NCBI RefSeq assembly: GCF_029227915.1
Contig: NC_079880.1
Coordinates: 19,406,501-19,470,500, forward strand
Source of the DNA: Hydractinia symbiolongicarpus
Taxonomy: Eukaryota > Cnidaria > Hydrozoa > Anthoathecata > Hydractiniidae
Reading direction: 5' to 3'
DNA: 64,000 nt
The notes under the pieces were generated by a model. The model did no database searches and had not been told where the DNA came from. It saw nothing but the letters and a program-made list of their open reading frames with translations. A program made the position numbers and the translations under genes. Below, one piece after another: positions 32,413 through 45,760 of the stretch (the first letter of the stretch is position 1; each line of letters opens with the position of its first letter).

Positions 32413-33275
32413 ATGTCTAACTCAGCTGAAATGCGGCGACGGATAGCCGCAAAATATGATGTGGAAATGGAGAAAGCGGTATTGGATTGGATGGCAGGTG
32501 AACCATTTACATTTCTACTTTTAAAAAAATTGTTGGTGCGATTAAAAGTTAATGTTTTGGAGTTATCTTTCACTCTCCCTCCAAGATTAAGGTTGCATTC
32601 AGGACACGTAAAAACCCTCCTCGCAAGCTTGACTCCTGCACCTTTTACCGTGGCGTTGTTATCGCTAACATGTGTATTCGGTGAAAATGATTTCAAATTT
32701 CTAATAAGTCCAACTCCAAGAACTTTTTGCCTGCAGCCGTTTTGCCAATTCTAAAGACGCATTCAAGACTCATCAGAAAAACAAAATCCTGGCAGAAATT
32801 GTGTTAAAAAAAAAGTGAAAATATATTTAGCATAAGATATATTTGCGTTATGCATGAGTCCACTATGTGCCAGGAATATTTTTTATAAAAGAAACCTGTT
32901 TTGGTTATTTTTTCCCATTTTCTGCGACACTTGATTTTAGGTGTATTAGAAGACACAAAGTTATTCCACAATGTTTCTGGTCCGCAAAGTTTACACGATA
33001 AACTAAAAGATGGCGTCATTCTGTGTAAGCTGATGAATAAAATCAAACCGGGAAGCATAAAAAAATATTCACACAAACCGATTGCCCCGTTTCAAAAGAT
33101 GGAAAACATTTCCTTCTTTAACCAAGCTATGAGAGAATACAACGTGAAACCGGATTATGTTTTTGTGACAGCGGATTTGTTTCAAAAGAAAAACATGGTG
33201 CAAGTTTTGATTGGATTAAGAGCACTGGGCACGAGAGCTACAGAGGAAGGTGTAAAACCTGAAATATCCATATAA
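32413..33275 (+). CDS. Single calponin-homology-domain protein, transgelin/Mp20-like
   Basis: Two exons: 32413-32497 (ends GCA G|gtgaac) and 32941-33275 (preceded by ttgattttag), joining in phase 1 to encode 139 residues. The protein is essentially one type-3 CH domain, the actin-associated module of calponin and transgelin. It opens MRRRIAAKYDVEMEKAVLDW and carries the family core DGVILCKLMNKIKPGS, then PFQKMENISFFNQA and the final helix MVQVLIGLRALG. Transgelins are near 200 residues and end in a short calponin repeat; none is present here, as the chain stops at GVKPEISI. The likely role is actin binding or bundling, or scaffolding, in contractile or epithelial cells. AATAAA-like signals lie near 33705-33720. 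Confidence 0.9.
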
Positions 33276-34672
33276 ACAGAGTGCAGAACCAAACTTGTTT
33301 CCAGGATCTTATAGAATCTTAGTACTTGTTAAAAAGAAAAAATCACTGGGGACACTGGGTTAATGATAGATGTAAAGTTGTAAATGAAATTTTTATGTTT
33401 TATTTAAATCAAGATGACCAATGTAATCTTGCATGTGTTACGATTTGCTGTCCCAATAATCCTCCACTGTTTATTTTCTATTAAAAGAATGATAAACGAG
33501 GTTAACAAGACGTCATTTTTGTAACATTACACTTTCCATGCAGTAAGCAGAGACAGAAACATCTCTCACATACTTGTTGCCAAATTTTTGGGTGCAATTT
33601 TGAAGTTAATGAATTGTTTTGTTTTTTCAATTAACTTTTCCTAAGATTTAGTTAGAAAAGTCATTCAAGTATTTCTATAGACCCTACGAAGGAATTGTAC
33701 ATAAATAATAAATTTTAAATAAAACTTTGGATATAGCGCAAAATCTCACCTCCTCTTCTCCTAGTTCTGACGCGCCCAAAAAACCTAGCAGGAATAGAAC
33801 TAACACAAGTCAGGGGAAATCAAGTACCATCAAGCACTTACAAAAAATCCACAAAAAGTATAATACAAGTAATGAAATTGATTATATTAAAAAAAAATAT
33901 CAAAATATAAAAATGTCAAAAGTTTTCTCCGTAGAATAAATAAATTAAATGTCATTTGAATTCGAACTTGTCAAACAACTAATTTTTCCTGAAAGTTAGC
34001 CAATTTTACGGGTGCGTAAATATTTTTCGCACTCAACAAATGTAGATATGGCCTGTAATATAAAAATTTCAAACAAAAGAATAATTAACATCAAAGAACC
34101 AATCAGTAGGCTGGCAACATAATTTCAAACGAAATTAGATATAATAAAACTGACGCATAAATTTACAGCTAGAGTTGCATAAATTACCATACTGAAGGAC
34201 TTTCTTCCATTAGCTAGAACTGCGTAAATTAACAAATATAAGCCTATCGCATAAATTAGGAGCTGATACACAGGTTGCTATAAATGGTTCATGTTTGACA
34301 GAACTCGCTTACCAGTTCTAACAAACCATTTTGACGAAAATTACAATATTCCGTCAAATTCATTACTAAAATAATTCGCCTGATTAAAATATGTCGAAAT
34401 ATGTTTTTGATTGAAGATCAAGTCAAGAGCGATGCCCGTCATTGTTACTCAATTTTCAATTGCACTTGATTGCATACAAAACATTCTTTCTAAAACCGCA
34501 GCTTAAAAATAATTTGTTTTATCAAATACTTATACTAAATGTCTTTAAAGAAGTTTCAAATTTTAACGCAGATATTAAGTTGTTGATGACGTAAAACTGC
34601 ATAATTTAACAACTAATACATTGCATAAATTAACAGCAAGAGCTGCATAAATTACTAATACAAGTATCCGTG
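33276..34672. other. Interval between CH gene and HGSNAT 3' end
   Basis: A 70-codon frame at 33727-33939 contains STIKHLQKIHKKYN, which resembles the second half of a BED zinc finger of hAT transposases. The cysteine half is not visible, so at most it is a relic. A roughly 38-base phrase (GCATAAATT(T/A)ACAGC...GCATAAATTAC) occurs at about 34154 and again at 34624, with shorter GCATAAATT copies between, suggesting a decayed repeat next to the HGSNAT 3' UTR. Confidence 0.35.
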
Positions 34673-37600
34673 TTATAATTTCCAGAATATATTACTTCGA
34701 AAACACATGTACGACACAACAAGCCACACGCCAGCTCCAACTGCTGCTCGTGTCAACAATTCTGAATGCTGACTGTTGTTATGAAAGTCAAAAGGGAAAT
34801 AGTCACGCAGCAACTCGTGTCCAACGTATAACAAAATGGCGTTCATGCCTAAGAAATAAAAATTATATTTATAAAAATAAAAATAGAAAGAATATTTGTA
34901 TGCGTGCGATGTTGGGTGCTTGGAGAAAAAAATACAATCATGGTCCATAGCATGGAGAAGGAGAGGGAATAAGTAGGCGTCGGAGTCAACTGCCACTTGT
35001 CCTGTCCTCTTATCTTCCCCTCAAAGACGTGACGACACGAAAAAAAGCATTCTGGTACCACTTAAGTTTATTAAACCACAAAAAAAATATTTTTACCTGA
35101 AAAATAAAATGGCGCCCCACTCCACCAATGTTTGACATCAACAAGAATATAACATATTGTCAGCAAGAAGAAAGCCATTGATCCAGTTACCAAAATAAAC
35201 GATAATGACCTGTTGCGAAAAAAATGATCAATGGTCTTGCTGTAAACTTACAATAAAAATTTTTCTTTATTTTTTATTTGGAAGAAAGAGGGGTGTCCAC
35301 AGCAAAAAAAAGAAGGCGTTGGTTTTTTGCAAGGTTTACGCGACTGCACTAGTCTAACATGATTTTCTACCAAAATCTTGATGTGAATTAGCACTTTTCT
35401 GGCTTTTTATAAGTAGTAATTTTGGTTGACAAAAACAGAAATTTTAAAACTTGATGGAAAAATCTTTTTCTAGGAATTTTTCACATGTCTGCAACTTTTA
35501 TATGGGGTTCTGTGTCAGAACGCAGTGAAAATATTGCGCAACACAAATTCAATCCTCATCAGTTAGAAAGAAGTGCTTGTATATTTTTTTTTACAATATC
35601 AAAAGAAATGAACAAAGACAGCAAAAAAATTCTAATTAAATTTCCCAACAAAAATATCAGGCCGTTTTATCAAATCTCCGAACACTTTTTATATAGTGGA
35701 CAGCGGACTCACGTCAATACTATTTAAAATACCATACCACAGGTTCTTGTTGACAGGTATCACACCATTATTTTGTGATGCTCCACATAAACCACATGCA
35801 ATAGCGCCCTAAACACATAAATGTTTATTTAATTTCGACATTTGTTAGCTGTATGTCTATTATTTTTCATGTCTAATAGCCATCGTGTCTTGGTTCCACG
35901 TGGCCAAATTTGGAGTAATGAAAATTAAAGCCAACAAAAGTATAAGCCGAAATAGTTAATAGCTGATATCAAAAGATACAACTGATAATAAAATTTAACA
36001 GAAAAGTTGCCAGAAATTAGGGTCAAAAAAGATTTCTGGTGAAAAGGTTTGACTGATAGGGTACACCACCGTTAATTAAATATGAACGCTTCATCAAGAC
36101 TGAAGATTAGTTAGCATTGCGTATTTTCATGACTTGTACATCACACAGAAATGCAGAGAAAAAAGTGATTGTAAATGTAGACGTTACATACGGAAGTTCA
36201 AATATTATTTGTAACCGTTTAGTTAAGTTGTCAAATCAACGTAACGCCGAAGGTTAACGTCTTAGAATGATAATTGCTAGAAGACGACAGTGTAGCGCAG
36301 TGAATATTAGTCTCACCCACACAACTGCCCATATCAACCATCTTTTAATGTGACTGCTTTGTTTTGAGTATAAAAATAATATTCTAGAAGCCTATAATAA
36401 AAGAAAAACAAAACATATAGAAGATTTTTAAATTAAATATCCTGCCCATGAAACAAAAGGAATAGTGTTTTATAAAATTTCAACTTTTAATTTATTTTTA
36501 CAAAGTGTAAATTCTTGAAATAAATTTTGGAATATATGTAATAGTAAAACACTGCTTACCATCAGGCCTAAATATGTCAAAAGTATGGAAGGAAGAACTC
36601 CAAGCAAACCTTCTGGATCATGCGCATGACATTTGTAGTAATCCTAGACAGAGAAAGAAATTGTAGCAACCTAAAAGTTTTTCAAAAAACACACATTTCT
36701 GAGTCCAACTGCTATTTGTTTGCTAAAACCACAATCTTTGTAACAAAACAATACAACAACAAAAAAATATAAACCTGACAAGTTGGTCCTTGATAAATAT
36801 GGTTAAGGCCAAAAACTTTCATGTCGATATATTTAGCTGCACCACCAGTGCAATTTTTATATTTACCATAATCACCAATTCCTCCTGGACCGAGATAGCC
36901 TCTAAAGTAAAGGTAAATAGACTACACAATAGAGAAAGCGAATGATCTTTTTAACTGGTCATATAGCTTTAGCAGATAAAACATTTTTATGTCGGTTTCT
37001 CACTTATTTACCATCATACAGAATTGGAGTTTTTGTAAAAATTCTTTTTGATTGGTTGAAAACATATAATAGACTAGATTTCAGTGGACGGCATCCTCTT
37101 TTTTTGGCTAATGTTAAATTCACGCAATGCAGATGATTATAGCGAAAGAACATTTTTCAGGCAACCTGAGACAAGGCAGGTGTTTCAGCAATTTTAACTG
37201 CAACTGGGCATATGAGATCTTCGGGGGAAAAATTCCCTAAATAGAACGCGGTGACTTTCTCAGTCCTGTAGATAAAACTGATAACTGACATTGAAGTCAA
37301 AAACGATTCTCCTAAGAAGAGGTTGATTTAACCAGTAATAGAAGAATTATGTTACTACAACTAGTGAAAAATCAATTCATTTAACAGAGAGAACTTACCT
37401 CAAACTACGTCTAGGGGCAAAAACATATTGTTTTTCTAACTTAAAAAAATGAAACGTAAAAAACCGTCTTTTATCGCAGTGCCTAATTAAAATAAACATA
37501 TTTTTCGTTTTTCTCAATTTTAACACACCGCAAACTTCTCTATTTTGAACGGTTGAAAACTTGTATAAGACTAGCCTGCATTGGACAAATCGCACCTGCC

Positions 37601-40600
37601 TTCTCCGTCTTTTGCAGGGCAAATGATTTTAACCAAACGAAATAATTCAGGCGGACTAAAGCAATACTTAGGGTAAAGGAAGACGAATTTCTGGAAGTGG
37701 TTCGTTAATTTTGTCTGCAATAGTGGATGCAATCTTTAAAGGCAAAATTCCCACTAGAGAAAACGGAGCAAAGTCCTAGATAAAATCGCCAACAATGCAG
37801 GTATTATAAATTTTGACTTCTACTGGCATTGAAGTCAAAGATTATATTTAAGTTTATCGCAGCGCCTAATAAGATATACTCAATATGTAACCAAGCTGAC
37901 GTACTTGGGGCATCCTGGCACAGGAAGCAGGAATGTCAACAGAAGATACACTAACAGGATCAACAACATGACTATATGCTGCATACGAAACCACGTCAAG
38001 TCCCTAAATGCATCACGCCAGTCGTAGTTGTAATGAGTCTACAAAAAAGAAAGGTTTGATATAACATTAACACGATTCCCGAAGGTGATCAATATGTGCT
38101 TTCATTAAAAAAAATGTTGGTCAAAGCACACGTCGCCATTTTGCCTCATCAACACTTACATCAATTTCATCTTCATCAGGTGTAAATATCAAGTTCACCA
38201 TAGCAACAGCAAAATATGATAAAGCAAATCTCTGTAATACACCAGGTAATCTCCAGTGAGTGAGATTTGATCCTAAAATGAATTTAAACCAGTATGAATT
38301 AAATTAATACTTCCTATCTTGTTAAGTTAATAATTAAAATGGAAAAGAATTTAGACCAAACTGATAGTAAAATGCCAAAAAATTAGCAGCAAAATTTTAC
38401 ACAGACTGCATTTGTTGATTTTATTAGGATAACTTTCCCTACTAAGGAAGACAAATGGAACTTTTTTCAAAGAGGGGGGTGCTATAACTAATAGGAAAAC
38501 TGCAGTCCTTTTAATTCAAATAAAAAGCAATAAACCAAGATAAACTAATTTTTAAGGCAGAAAATTTCATTTTATAATAAATTATTTTACCTATTTACTC
38601 ACTAAAAAAAATACATAAAATTCATACAAATTACTCATGCTTACCGTTATTCAGGAAGAGTCCTAAAGCTAACAGTTTTAACGTTCGAAATGATATCTTC
38701 CACGCAATAGCTTTTTTAGACACACGCTTCCTGCGCATGCTCCTAAACGATATAAATATAGATGTGCCCATGATGAAAATAAACCATGGGAAGACAAGGT
38801 CAGCTACAGTGAGTCCTAAAAGGAAAACAAAACAAATTAAGACTTGATTAGAGTAAGAAAATTGAATTTGTTATGGTGATTACCATTATTGTCATGGTCA
38901 GCTAGCATGGGTTGGACAGGGTATATAATGGGTAGTGCTATTTTTTCAATTTAAAAACAATAATAACAACAACAACAACAATAACAATTGTAAATACCAT
39001 TCCAAGCTGAATGATTGAAAAACCAATACCTCCCACCAGTGTAATTGACAAATACCATGATTATAATGCTGATCCTAAAGTTATAAAATTGAAATCATGC
39101 AGATGTTATAAATTTAAATTTACAAAGTTTAATCCCAATTAATTTTGAATTATTGGCATTTTAATTTTGATGTCAGAGAAAGCATGAATAAAAATGTCCT
39201 ATCTGAAGATGTTTAAAACTAACAAAACAATATTAATATCAATTTAAAACTTGCACGATAGCTAACTGCTATAACTGAAATTACGAAGTGCAAGGAGATG
39301 GTTGAATCGGCTCTTGAAAAAAGTAGGAACAAAAGGAATCAGGTATCTTTTGCTTCCCATTTTTTTTTATGCTGTAAGATTTTTTCAATAACTTCATAAA
39401 ATAAAACATAGAAACAAACCCTCTAAACGTGTCAAGCGACTTTAAACGTGTTCGTGTGGCTGGTCGGCTATTTACTGGATGACTCGGTGCAATATAATTA
39501 TTTGTGACACTGCCATATTTTGAAGAAGAGTCAAGATCTGACACTAAATTGTCTGACTCTCCACCACTCTAAAAAAAAGTGGTGCAAAAACTGTGCCAAA
39601 CATTCACTGTTAGATTCATTCATCCTCAAGAAATATAAATATCGTCATATGATTACATCATATTAAAACTTACAATTCTAGTGTAACCAATTTGACGCTT
39701 CGATAAATGTCTCCTAAATATACGAAGTCGTAAAAGATCTGATAAAAAAGAGAAAACTTAGTACCACAGAATATGTCTGTGCTTAAACTCAACAAAACAT
39801 ACAAACGAAAATGTACATATACCTCCAGAGAATATTGCACATATTGTATATGATGATTAGAAACAACAGGATGGAAAACATCACAACCAATGCTAATCAA
39901 AATCAGAAACATATATAAGTCCTTAGAGTATTTCAGAAACAGAATAAATAATGACAGGTACTTAAATATCAAAGCTGTAACTACAATTCAATTTTAGGAA
40001 AACGATAGGAAGACTCTGGTTTTTTTTAATTTACATTGGCAACTGGTAACTGTCAAGGTGAATAATGTTATTAAAAATGTGTTGGCAAATTTCTTTACAG
40101 AGTTCTTGAAATAATGGGTTTTGTATAGTACTTTTTTATTCTTTCTCCATTTTCACTCATGAAAATTAACACATTTAATTGGTATCATAACCATGAAAAA
40201 TGAAAAAAAAAACTGCTGCATAACGCTTTTGTGGTTAAAAGGAATATGTTATTTTAACCCAGATTTATTTTAACATTAGAAGCAAAATAATATTTTTCAT
40301 AATGTTTTACTTTGCGTAATTTTAAATATCTGTATTCCAAAAATTTCATCCTTGCAAAAAAAAAATGTTTTTTTAACTAATAAGATAATTAACAATATAT
40401 TAGTTCTTATTTCCCATTCATAAAAAAAAAACAAAAAAAACAGGGAGAAAGTCAAAGACAACTTTCATTGGTGAAATAAATGTCAAAATAAAGGTCAGTC
40501 TGTCAGTAACATATATTTATTTGTTTTTTTAATTTTACTTACGTAAATAAACAAAGTCAGGTTTTTTTAGCACCTCAACTTCATTACACGCCTGGTCACC

Positions 40601-43600
40601 ATTTTCATCATCTCCCACCATCACTTTGTAATGGCCGTGCTCTTTAAAATGGTATGAGCCACTAGAAAACACAGATTCTTAATATTATCAACAACAGTGG
40701 TTTTTTACAGTTTGGAAATATTCTAAAATTACTTTTGAGATTTTGATATGCTTATTTTATATAATTATTAATAAATAGAAATGCAAATAGGGATAAAAGT
40801 CTCTGTGCAAAATGTATAGACAATACATAATTTGATAACAAGTATATTCCTGGATTCTTTGTATTAGTAATTTACTAGTCGATAAGGGCCCGTGAAAAAA
40901 TCCACTTAGGCAGAAGGACAATGGTAAAATAGATTTTTTGCTGACATCAGCAGTGCAATTACAAAAATTTTTGGCGAAATTTAGTTTATTTGTTGCCTGT
41001 ACTGTGCAGAGGTTTAAACGCTGACCAAGAAAATTTATATGATATGATCATGTCTTTTTGATAAGCGGTTAATAAGATATAAGGGTTTTAAAATTTTGCT
41101 GACGTCAGCAATGGCCAGTCAAACCCCCCAAAGTCTTTTTTTAGAAATTTGTATACCCGCTTCCTTCATTGTATAGGTCTTGAAACGCTGATCAAGAAAA
41201 TGTATAGGATCGCGTATTTTTGACAAACGGTTGCAGAGATATTAGGGTTTGAAGGTTTTTTTGAGACGTCATCAACCCGTCCATTCCAAAACGGATTCGG
41301 GGACCCAGGTTTAGGAAACTTACCCAAATTGGTCCCAGGTGGTTTCCAAGTTATTTAGCCTTAAATTCAAAAGTGCAATGCAATGGCTTCACTAATGTTA
41401 ATATACTTTCCTTTGACGTCAATATTTCTTTAACGTCAAAGTTTGGAAATTTATACAGAACAAATTTATAGACAATGTTTTATAGACTTTATCAATGAAA
41501 TTTTATCCACTTTGACAGACAGACAGACAGAACTGGCATATTATTATATAGATTCTCTGCTGAATCGCAAAGTTAGGAACTTAACTGAAGCATAGGACAG
41601 ATGCAGTCAGTTACAATTAACAACATAAAAATTAGGCCTACACACTCATTTAATGGTGATTTATTTAAATGGAAAAATTATAGCATTAAAATAATAATAA
41701 TAATAATAATAATAAAATAACAGATGTATGTTATTTTTTATTATTATTATTATTAAACATTAAAACCGTAATAACTGTAAAAAAAATTAGTTTTTAAACA
41801 ATTCAAAATAAAAATAAAGTTCATTGTTGTACTCACTGGCAAATTTTACCAGTCACGTTCTTGATAGTGTAATGGAACACATAATCTGTATTCACTTTCA
41901 CGGCAATAGAACTGGTTCCATATGCATAAACTTGCTGTTTGCACTAGAAAATATACAGTCAAACTAAGAGGCAGGTGGCTATCCCTTTAAGGACTTTTAT
42001 ATAATAGCCATAATCCAAATTTGCATTATTGTTCATGGTGCAAAATATTATACCTAGGTGAGCAAGAAGAAGTAATAGTAATCAAATCAAGCAGTCTGGG
42101 TAAAGGTATTTGAGTATTGCATAATCCACTTATTATTCGCCAGTATTGCCCACTGAAACTTATGGAGATGCTCCAATTTTTACTTAATATCATAATTTGA
42201 TTTTAAGCAAACAACAAAGCATGAGAAAAAAATTTAAATGGCACAACTTAAAAACCTCTACTAACTTTCTAAATGGTAATATAAAACTTTGCATGTTTAT
42301 AAAACAAATCAACAAACATTACGTCATTATGCTTTCATTGTTTTGTTTTACATTTCGAACATCTATATATTTTGATGCAAATATTCCTTTGAAAAAAAAG
42401 ACTAAAATAACGTCTGATTACTTTGTTGTTGTTTTTTCGCTCTTGTAATAGGGTAAGTAGGAGACATTACTGGTCGGATGAATGTGCATAAAATTACCTT
42501 CAACTTTCTTACATTTTTATAAATTCTTTGCAAAAGAACCTCACATATATTCTTTTTTGTCAATTTAAATTTACTTACATGATAGCAACCGCCAGAAATG
42601 CCTTCTAGTGTTAACGTTGTTGAATTTTTACTGTGAATTTGAAACATTGCTTCATCATATTTCAGTTTTGCTGGTCTAAAATACCACAAACTATTATTAC
42701 TTTACAAGTGATGCTTTAGGATCACTTAATTATTGACTTTCCCTAACATTAAAAAATACTTCAAAATACTTTAAAAGAATACTCGACCAAAATTCATGAT
42801 TAGCTAAATGTGCCCTCATAAACTCTAATATTTTTTTAATCTGAATGTTTTTCAGACTTGAGCTCCTTTTCTTCTTCTTATATTTTTTAACAAAATCTAA
42901 TTCTTAAATTTGTGCTCATGTCACTTACCATTATTATTATGCCTGTGTTAGTAGGAAATGCTACAGACCAATTGGGAAATAAATGGACACATGCAAATTC
43001 TTGTAATGGACTGAAAACGGCAATATTTTAAATTTCTAGATTCAGATTTTATGGAACACCTTTTCCTTGTAAAGGCCAATTTAACAAAACTCTTTCATAG
43101 ACATAATCATTAGAATGAGGCAGCAATATTTTAGGTGAAAAATCACAAGTATATAAATGATTTTTGTTCAAAATGTTTTACAATTGCGCACACTTATGAA
43201 ACAAGTCTACTGAATCACTTCTCTTGTGTGCGCACATGCTGTAAGCGCTTCCCTGCCATGCTTTAAGTCCTCTGCGTTTAGGTGGCTTGGTTCCTTTGTG
43301 TTAAACATATTTAAAATAAAAAATGAAAACATATAAATATGAAAAAATGAAAAGTATGTACATATAAGACGCAAGGTCTCCATTAAGCCCAAGCCAAGAA
43401 CTATATATTTCTGTAAAACCTGTATGGTGCGATTTAAATAATTTTGGAAAAAAAGATGTATTGATGAAGTGAAAGCTTTAGAGGTAAAACCTTTACCTAA
43501 AATTGAAAAAAAATCATTTCTTTCCTTTTTCTGAATATAAAATTGTTAAGCAAGTGAATGTCCTTTTTTTTTAGAAATGATAAAAAAGTAACACAGGGTA

Positions 43601-45305
43601 TGAATTGAAACACTTCTACCAAAAACTGACTTATTCTAATGATCATGGCGCCGTATATCCCTCGATATTTGTGAGGCTAGCCATGTAAAATATGCACATC
43701 TATCTATCTATCTATCTATCATGTCCACATCCTGGGTTTATGTGGACAAACAATGGTCCTAATGAAAGCATTAAAGTGTATACTTACTTAGTTTTGTTGC
43801 ATATTATTCTCCCTGAGATTTGTAGAAAACCAACTAAAAAAACAACAAACACATTCCAACATTTTTTTAAAAAAAAAATAATGCATTGTCAGTGATCGAA
43901 TTAACGTAAAATAAATGGTTTGTAACTTTTCCACGCAGCAAAATTTTTTTAGGCATCTTAATGACCTGTTTTCATCAAATTGCAATTTTGTTATAAATTG
44001 GAGCAAACAGTGAATCAAAATATTGAGTTTTCAAAATCAACCTATAAAATCCATTTTGTAGCCTGAATGGGAGCCGTTGAAATAATTTTTGAAGACTCAT
44101 CAGACAAATTGTCTGACACATTTCCAGTTTAGTCTCAGAGTTATTGAATTATCTAGGTCCTTTTAATGCACGAGCAAGCCTGTTCATAGCCAACCTGACC
44201 ATCCTAGCTAATTTACCAACTCCTGACTTAGTTAAAAGAACTACGTAGACATAAATCTCTTTGGCCTGGCCCCTAGTCGTTGGTAACCAGGTCTTACACA
44301 AGAAATCCAGCCATGCAGTTCTTAACTAATGCGGATGTGAATGCCGATAGAGCAGGGATAAAACAAGTCTGGAAAACTCCACTTACAGGCAGAACAGATA
44401 TTTTATCATGGATTTAATTGTATAATTTCTTCATTTGACAAAACAATTAGAAACCATAGCAAGTCCGAATTAAATCGATTTTTATCTTTTTGCCACATGT
44501 GTTAGTTTTATTCAAACAATTTTAAAAACGAAACCCACATGGAGTATAATTTTTTTTCTGTATAAATTTTGTTAAAATGTAGCTGAACTTTCTGAATGAA
44601 TTTTGAAGTTTTATTTAAGCCACGTGGATAAAGATTTTTTTTTAATTTGAAAACGAATCATATTTCTGCCAATTTGCTTGTGATAGCCTGAAAAATAAAA
44701 AATAGATTTAAGAAAATGACAGTATAGTCATGCATACTATTTCGGACACAAAGCCTCAATCATCTTTTCTACTTTTCTACCTCAAAATCAATTTGAAGAA
44801 AGATTAATCTTGGAGCATGTATCGCACGTATTGCTTGAATTTACGTTGCAGATTAAAGTTTTGGAATGCACACGATGTCTTGACAGCTCACTAGTCGTTG
44901 CTGTTGTTGTTGTTTTTATTCTTTTGAGAATATATTGAAATTTTGATTCTCATTTTTGATGATAATTTGTGTAAATTGGGTCGCAGTATTCAAAAAATGA
45001 TTCGCATTTAGCAAACTGCGAACCCTTATTTCTATTTTATACTATATATATTTAACAACTGAAAAGTTATTTGAAAAAGGAATTAATGTTCTCCCTCAAA
45101 CACCTCCCAAACATACACGAAAAAGACTTTGGTCTAACATCCTTAGAGGGATGTTGCTACAAATTTTATTGATGTTCCTTATTAGAAAATAAATAATAAT
45201 GGCATTAATTTATACACATTTTTATTTAAACAGCTAAAATAGTGAATACTGTAAATAAAAAAAAAACTCACCAAAAAGTAAAATAATACAAGTTGTGTAA
45301 ACCAT
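34673..45305 (-). CDS. HGSNAT: Heparan-alpha-glucosaminide N-acetyltransferase (18 exons)
   Basis: Lysosomal membrane enzyme that moves acetyl from cytosolic acetyl-CoA onto terminal glucosamine of heparan sulfate. Exons, 5' to 3': 45305-45272, 43833-43788, 42675-42579, 41943-41837, 40661-40543, 39892-39823, 39713-39674, 39568-39420, 39074-38998, 38815-38645, 38272-38160, 38038-37905, 36901-36775, 36643-36560, 36391-36317, 35808-35738, 35209-35097, 34848-34673. They total 1803 nt, 600 residues; all introns are GT-AG and in frame. Exons 1-2 give a signal peptide ([19 protein letters not shown]). A luminal domain follows, then TM1 ([15 protein letters not shown]), a cytosolic loop, the SLDTFRG core, and [20 protein letters not shown] with the conserved catalytic histidine (H242). 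[18 protein letters not shown] and [14 protein letters not shown] are family signatures. It ends NIFWKL, close to the usual C-terminus. Exons 1-2 and 7 are short and the least certain. Confidence 0.93.
36940..37860. repeat. Diverged direct duplication in HGSNAT intron 12
   Basis: Between exons 12 and 13, matching phrases recur about 500 bases apart: GGTTGAAAACATATAATAGACTAG near 37056 and GGTTGAAAACTTGTATAAGACTAG near 37550, and ACATTGAAGTCAAAAACG near 37289 and GCATTGAAGTCAAAGAT near 37827. No coding function visible. Confidence 0.4.
40872..41555 (+). repeat. Repeat family R1, complete-looking copy in HGSNAT intron 4
   Basis: Starts TACTAGTCGATAAGGGCCCGTG, then AAATCCACTTAGGCAGAAGG, and ends GACAGACAGACAGACAGAAC then GGCATATTATTATATAGATT. 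It serves as the uninterrupted reference for the copy at 9.86 kb. Length about 680 bases. It lies in the same transcription unit as HGSNAT but in the opposite orientation. Confidence 0.8.
41688..41757. repeat. AAT/ATT inverted microsatellite in HGSNAT intron 4
   Basis: About ten AAT units, a short CAGATGTATG spacer, then ATT units, so the two halves can pair as a hairpin. Confidence 0.8.
43698..43722. repeat. (TCTA)n microsatellite
   Basis: Six TCTA units in HGSNAT intron 2. Confidence 0.85.
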
Positions 45306-45476
45306 GTTCTGTATATGAAATTAATTTAAATACTATAATATAAATAATATAAAAAAATAAAAGTCATTGTAGATAAATTTATCAAATGGCTGTGAGGTCA
45401 TTAAGTTGCACCAATTATATATAGATACAAATTTATGTGTCTGCTTTATAGGTTCATAGATTTCAGTATTATGTAT

Positions 45477-45760
45477 AACTAGTATATAAGGCCCGTGGAA
45501 AAATCTACTTAGGTAGGAGTACATTGAAAAAGAGAAATATAACTTGAATTTTGATCACGTCTTCCAGGATCCACCAATACACACAAAAAATTGTCAGAAA
45601 ATTTGTTTACACATTGTTTTTATTGTGTAGAGTTAAATAGCTCATAAACAAAATGCATAGGATCATGCGCTTTTGATGAACAGTTAAAGGGAACCCGAGG
45701 TATAAAATGATGTTGGACTTATATTATAGAGCTGAAAAAGTTAGCTAAAGTCTTTTTAAA
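45477..45760 (+). repeat. Repeat family R1, partial copy
   Basis: ACTAGTATATAAGGCCCGTGG and AAATCTACTTAGGTAGGAG mark the left end, and GTGTAGAGTTAAATAG with GATCATGCGCTTTTGATGAAC follow. The right part is lost or diverged. It lies about 170 bases upstream of HGSNAT exon 1, close to where the promoter should be. Confidence 0.6.

Noticed and set aside
33727-33939. BED zinc-finger gene
   Set aside because: Only the histidine half (KHLQKIHKKY) is present; without the cysteines the match is too weak to call.
42934-43010. Possible HGSNAT exon ending ATG|gtaagt
   Set aside because: The phase needed to join exon 3 puts a TAG in frame; the exon at 43788-43833 fits the phase with a good acceptor and donor.
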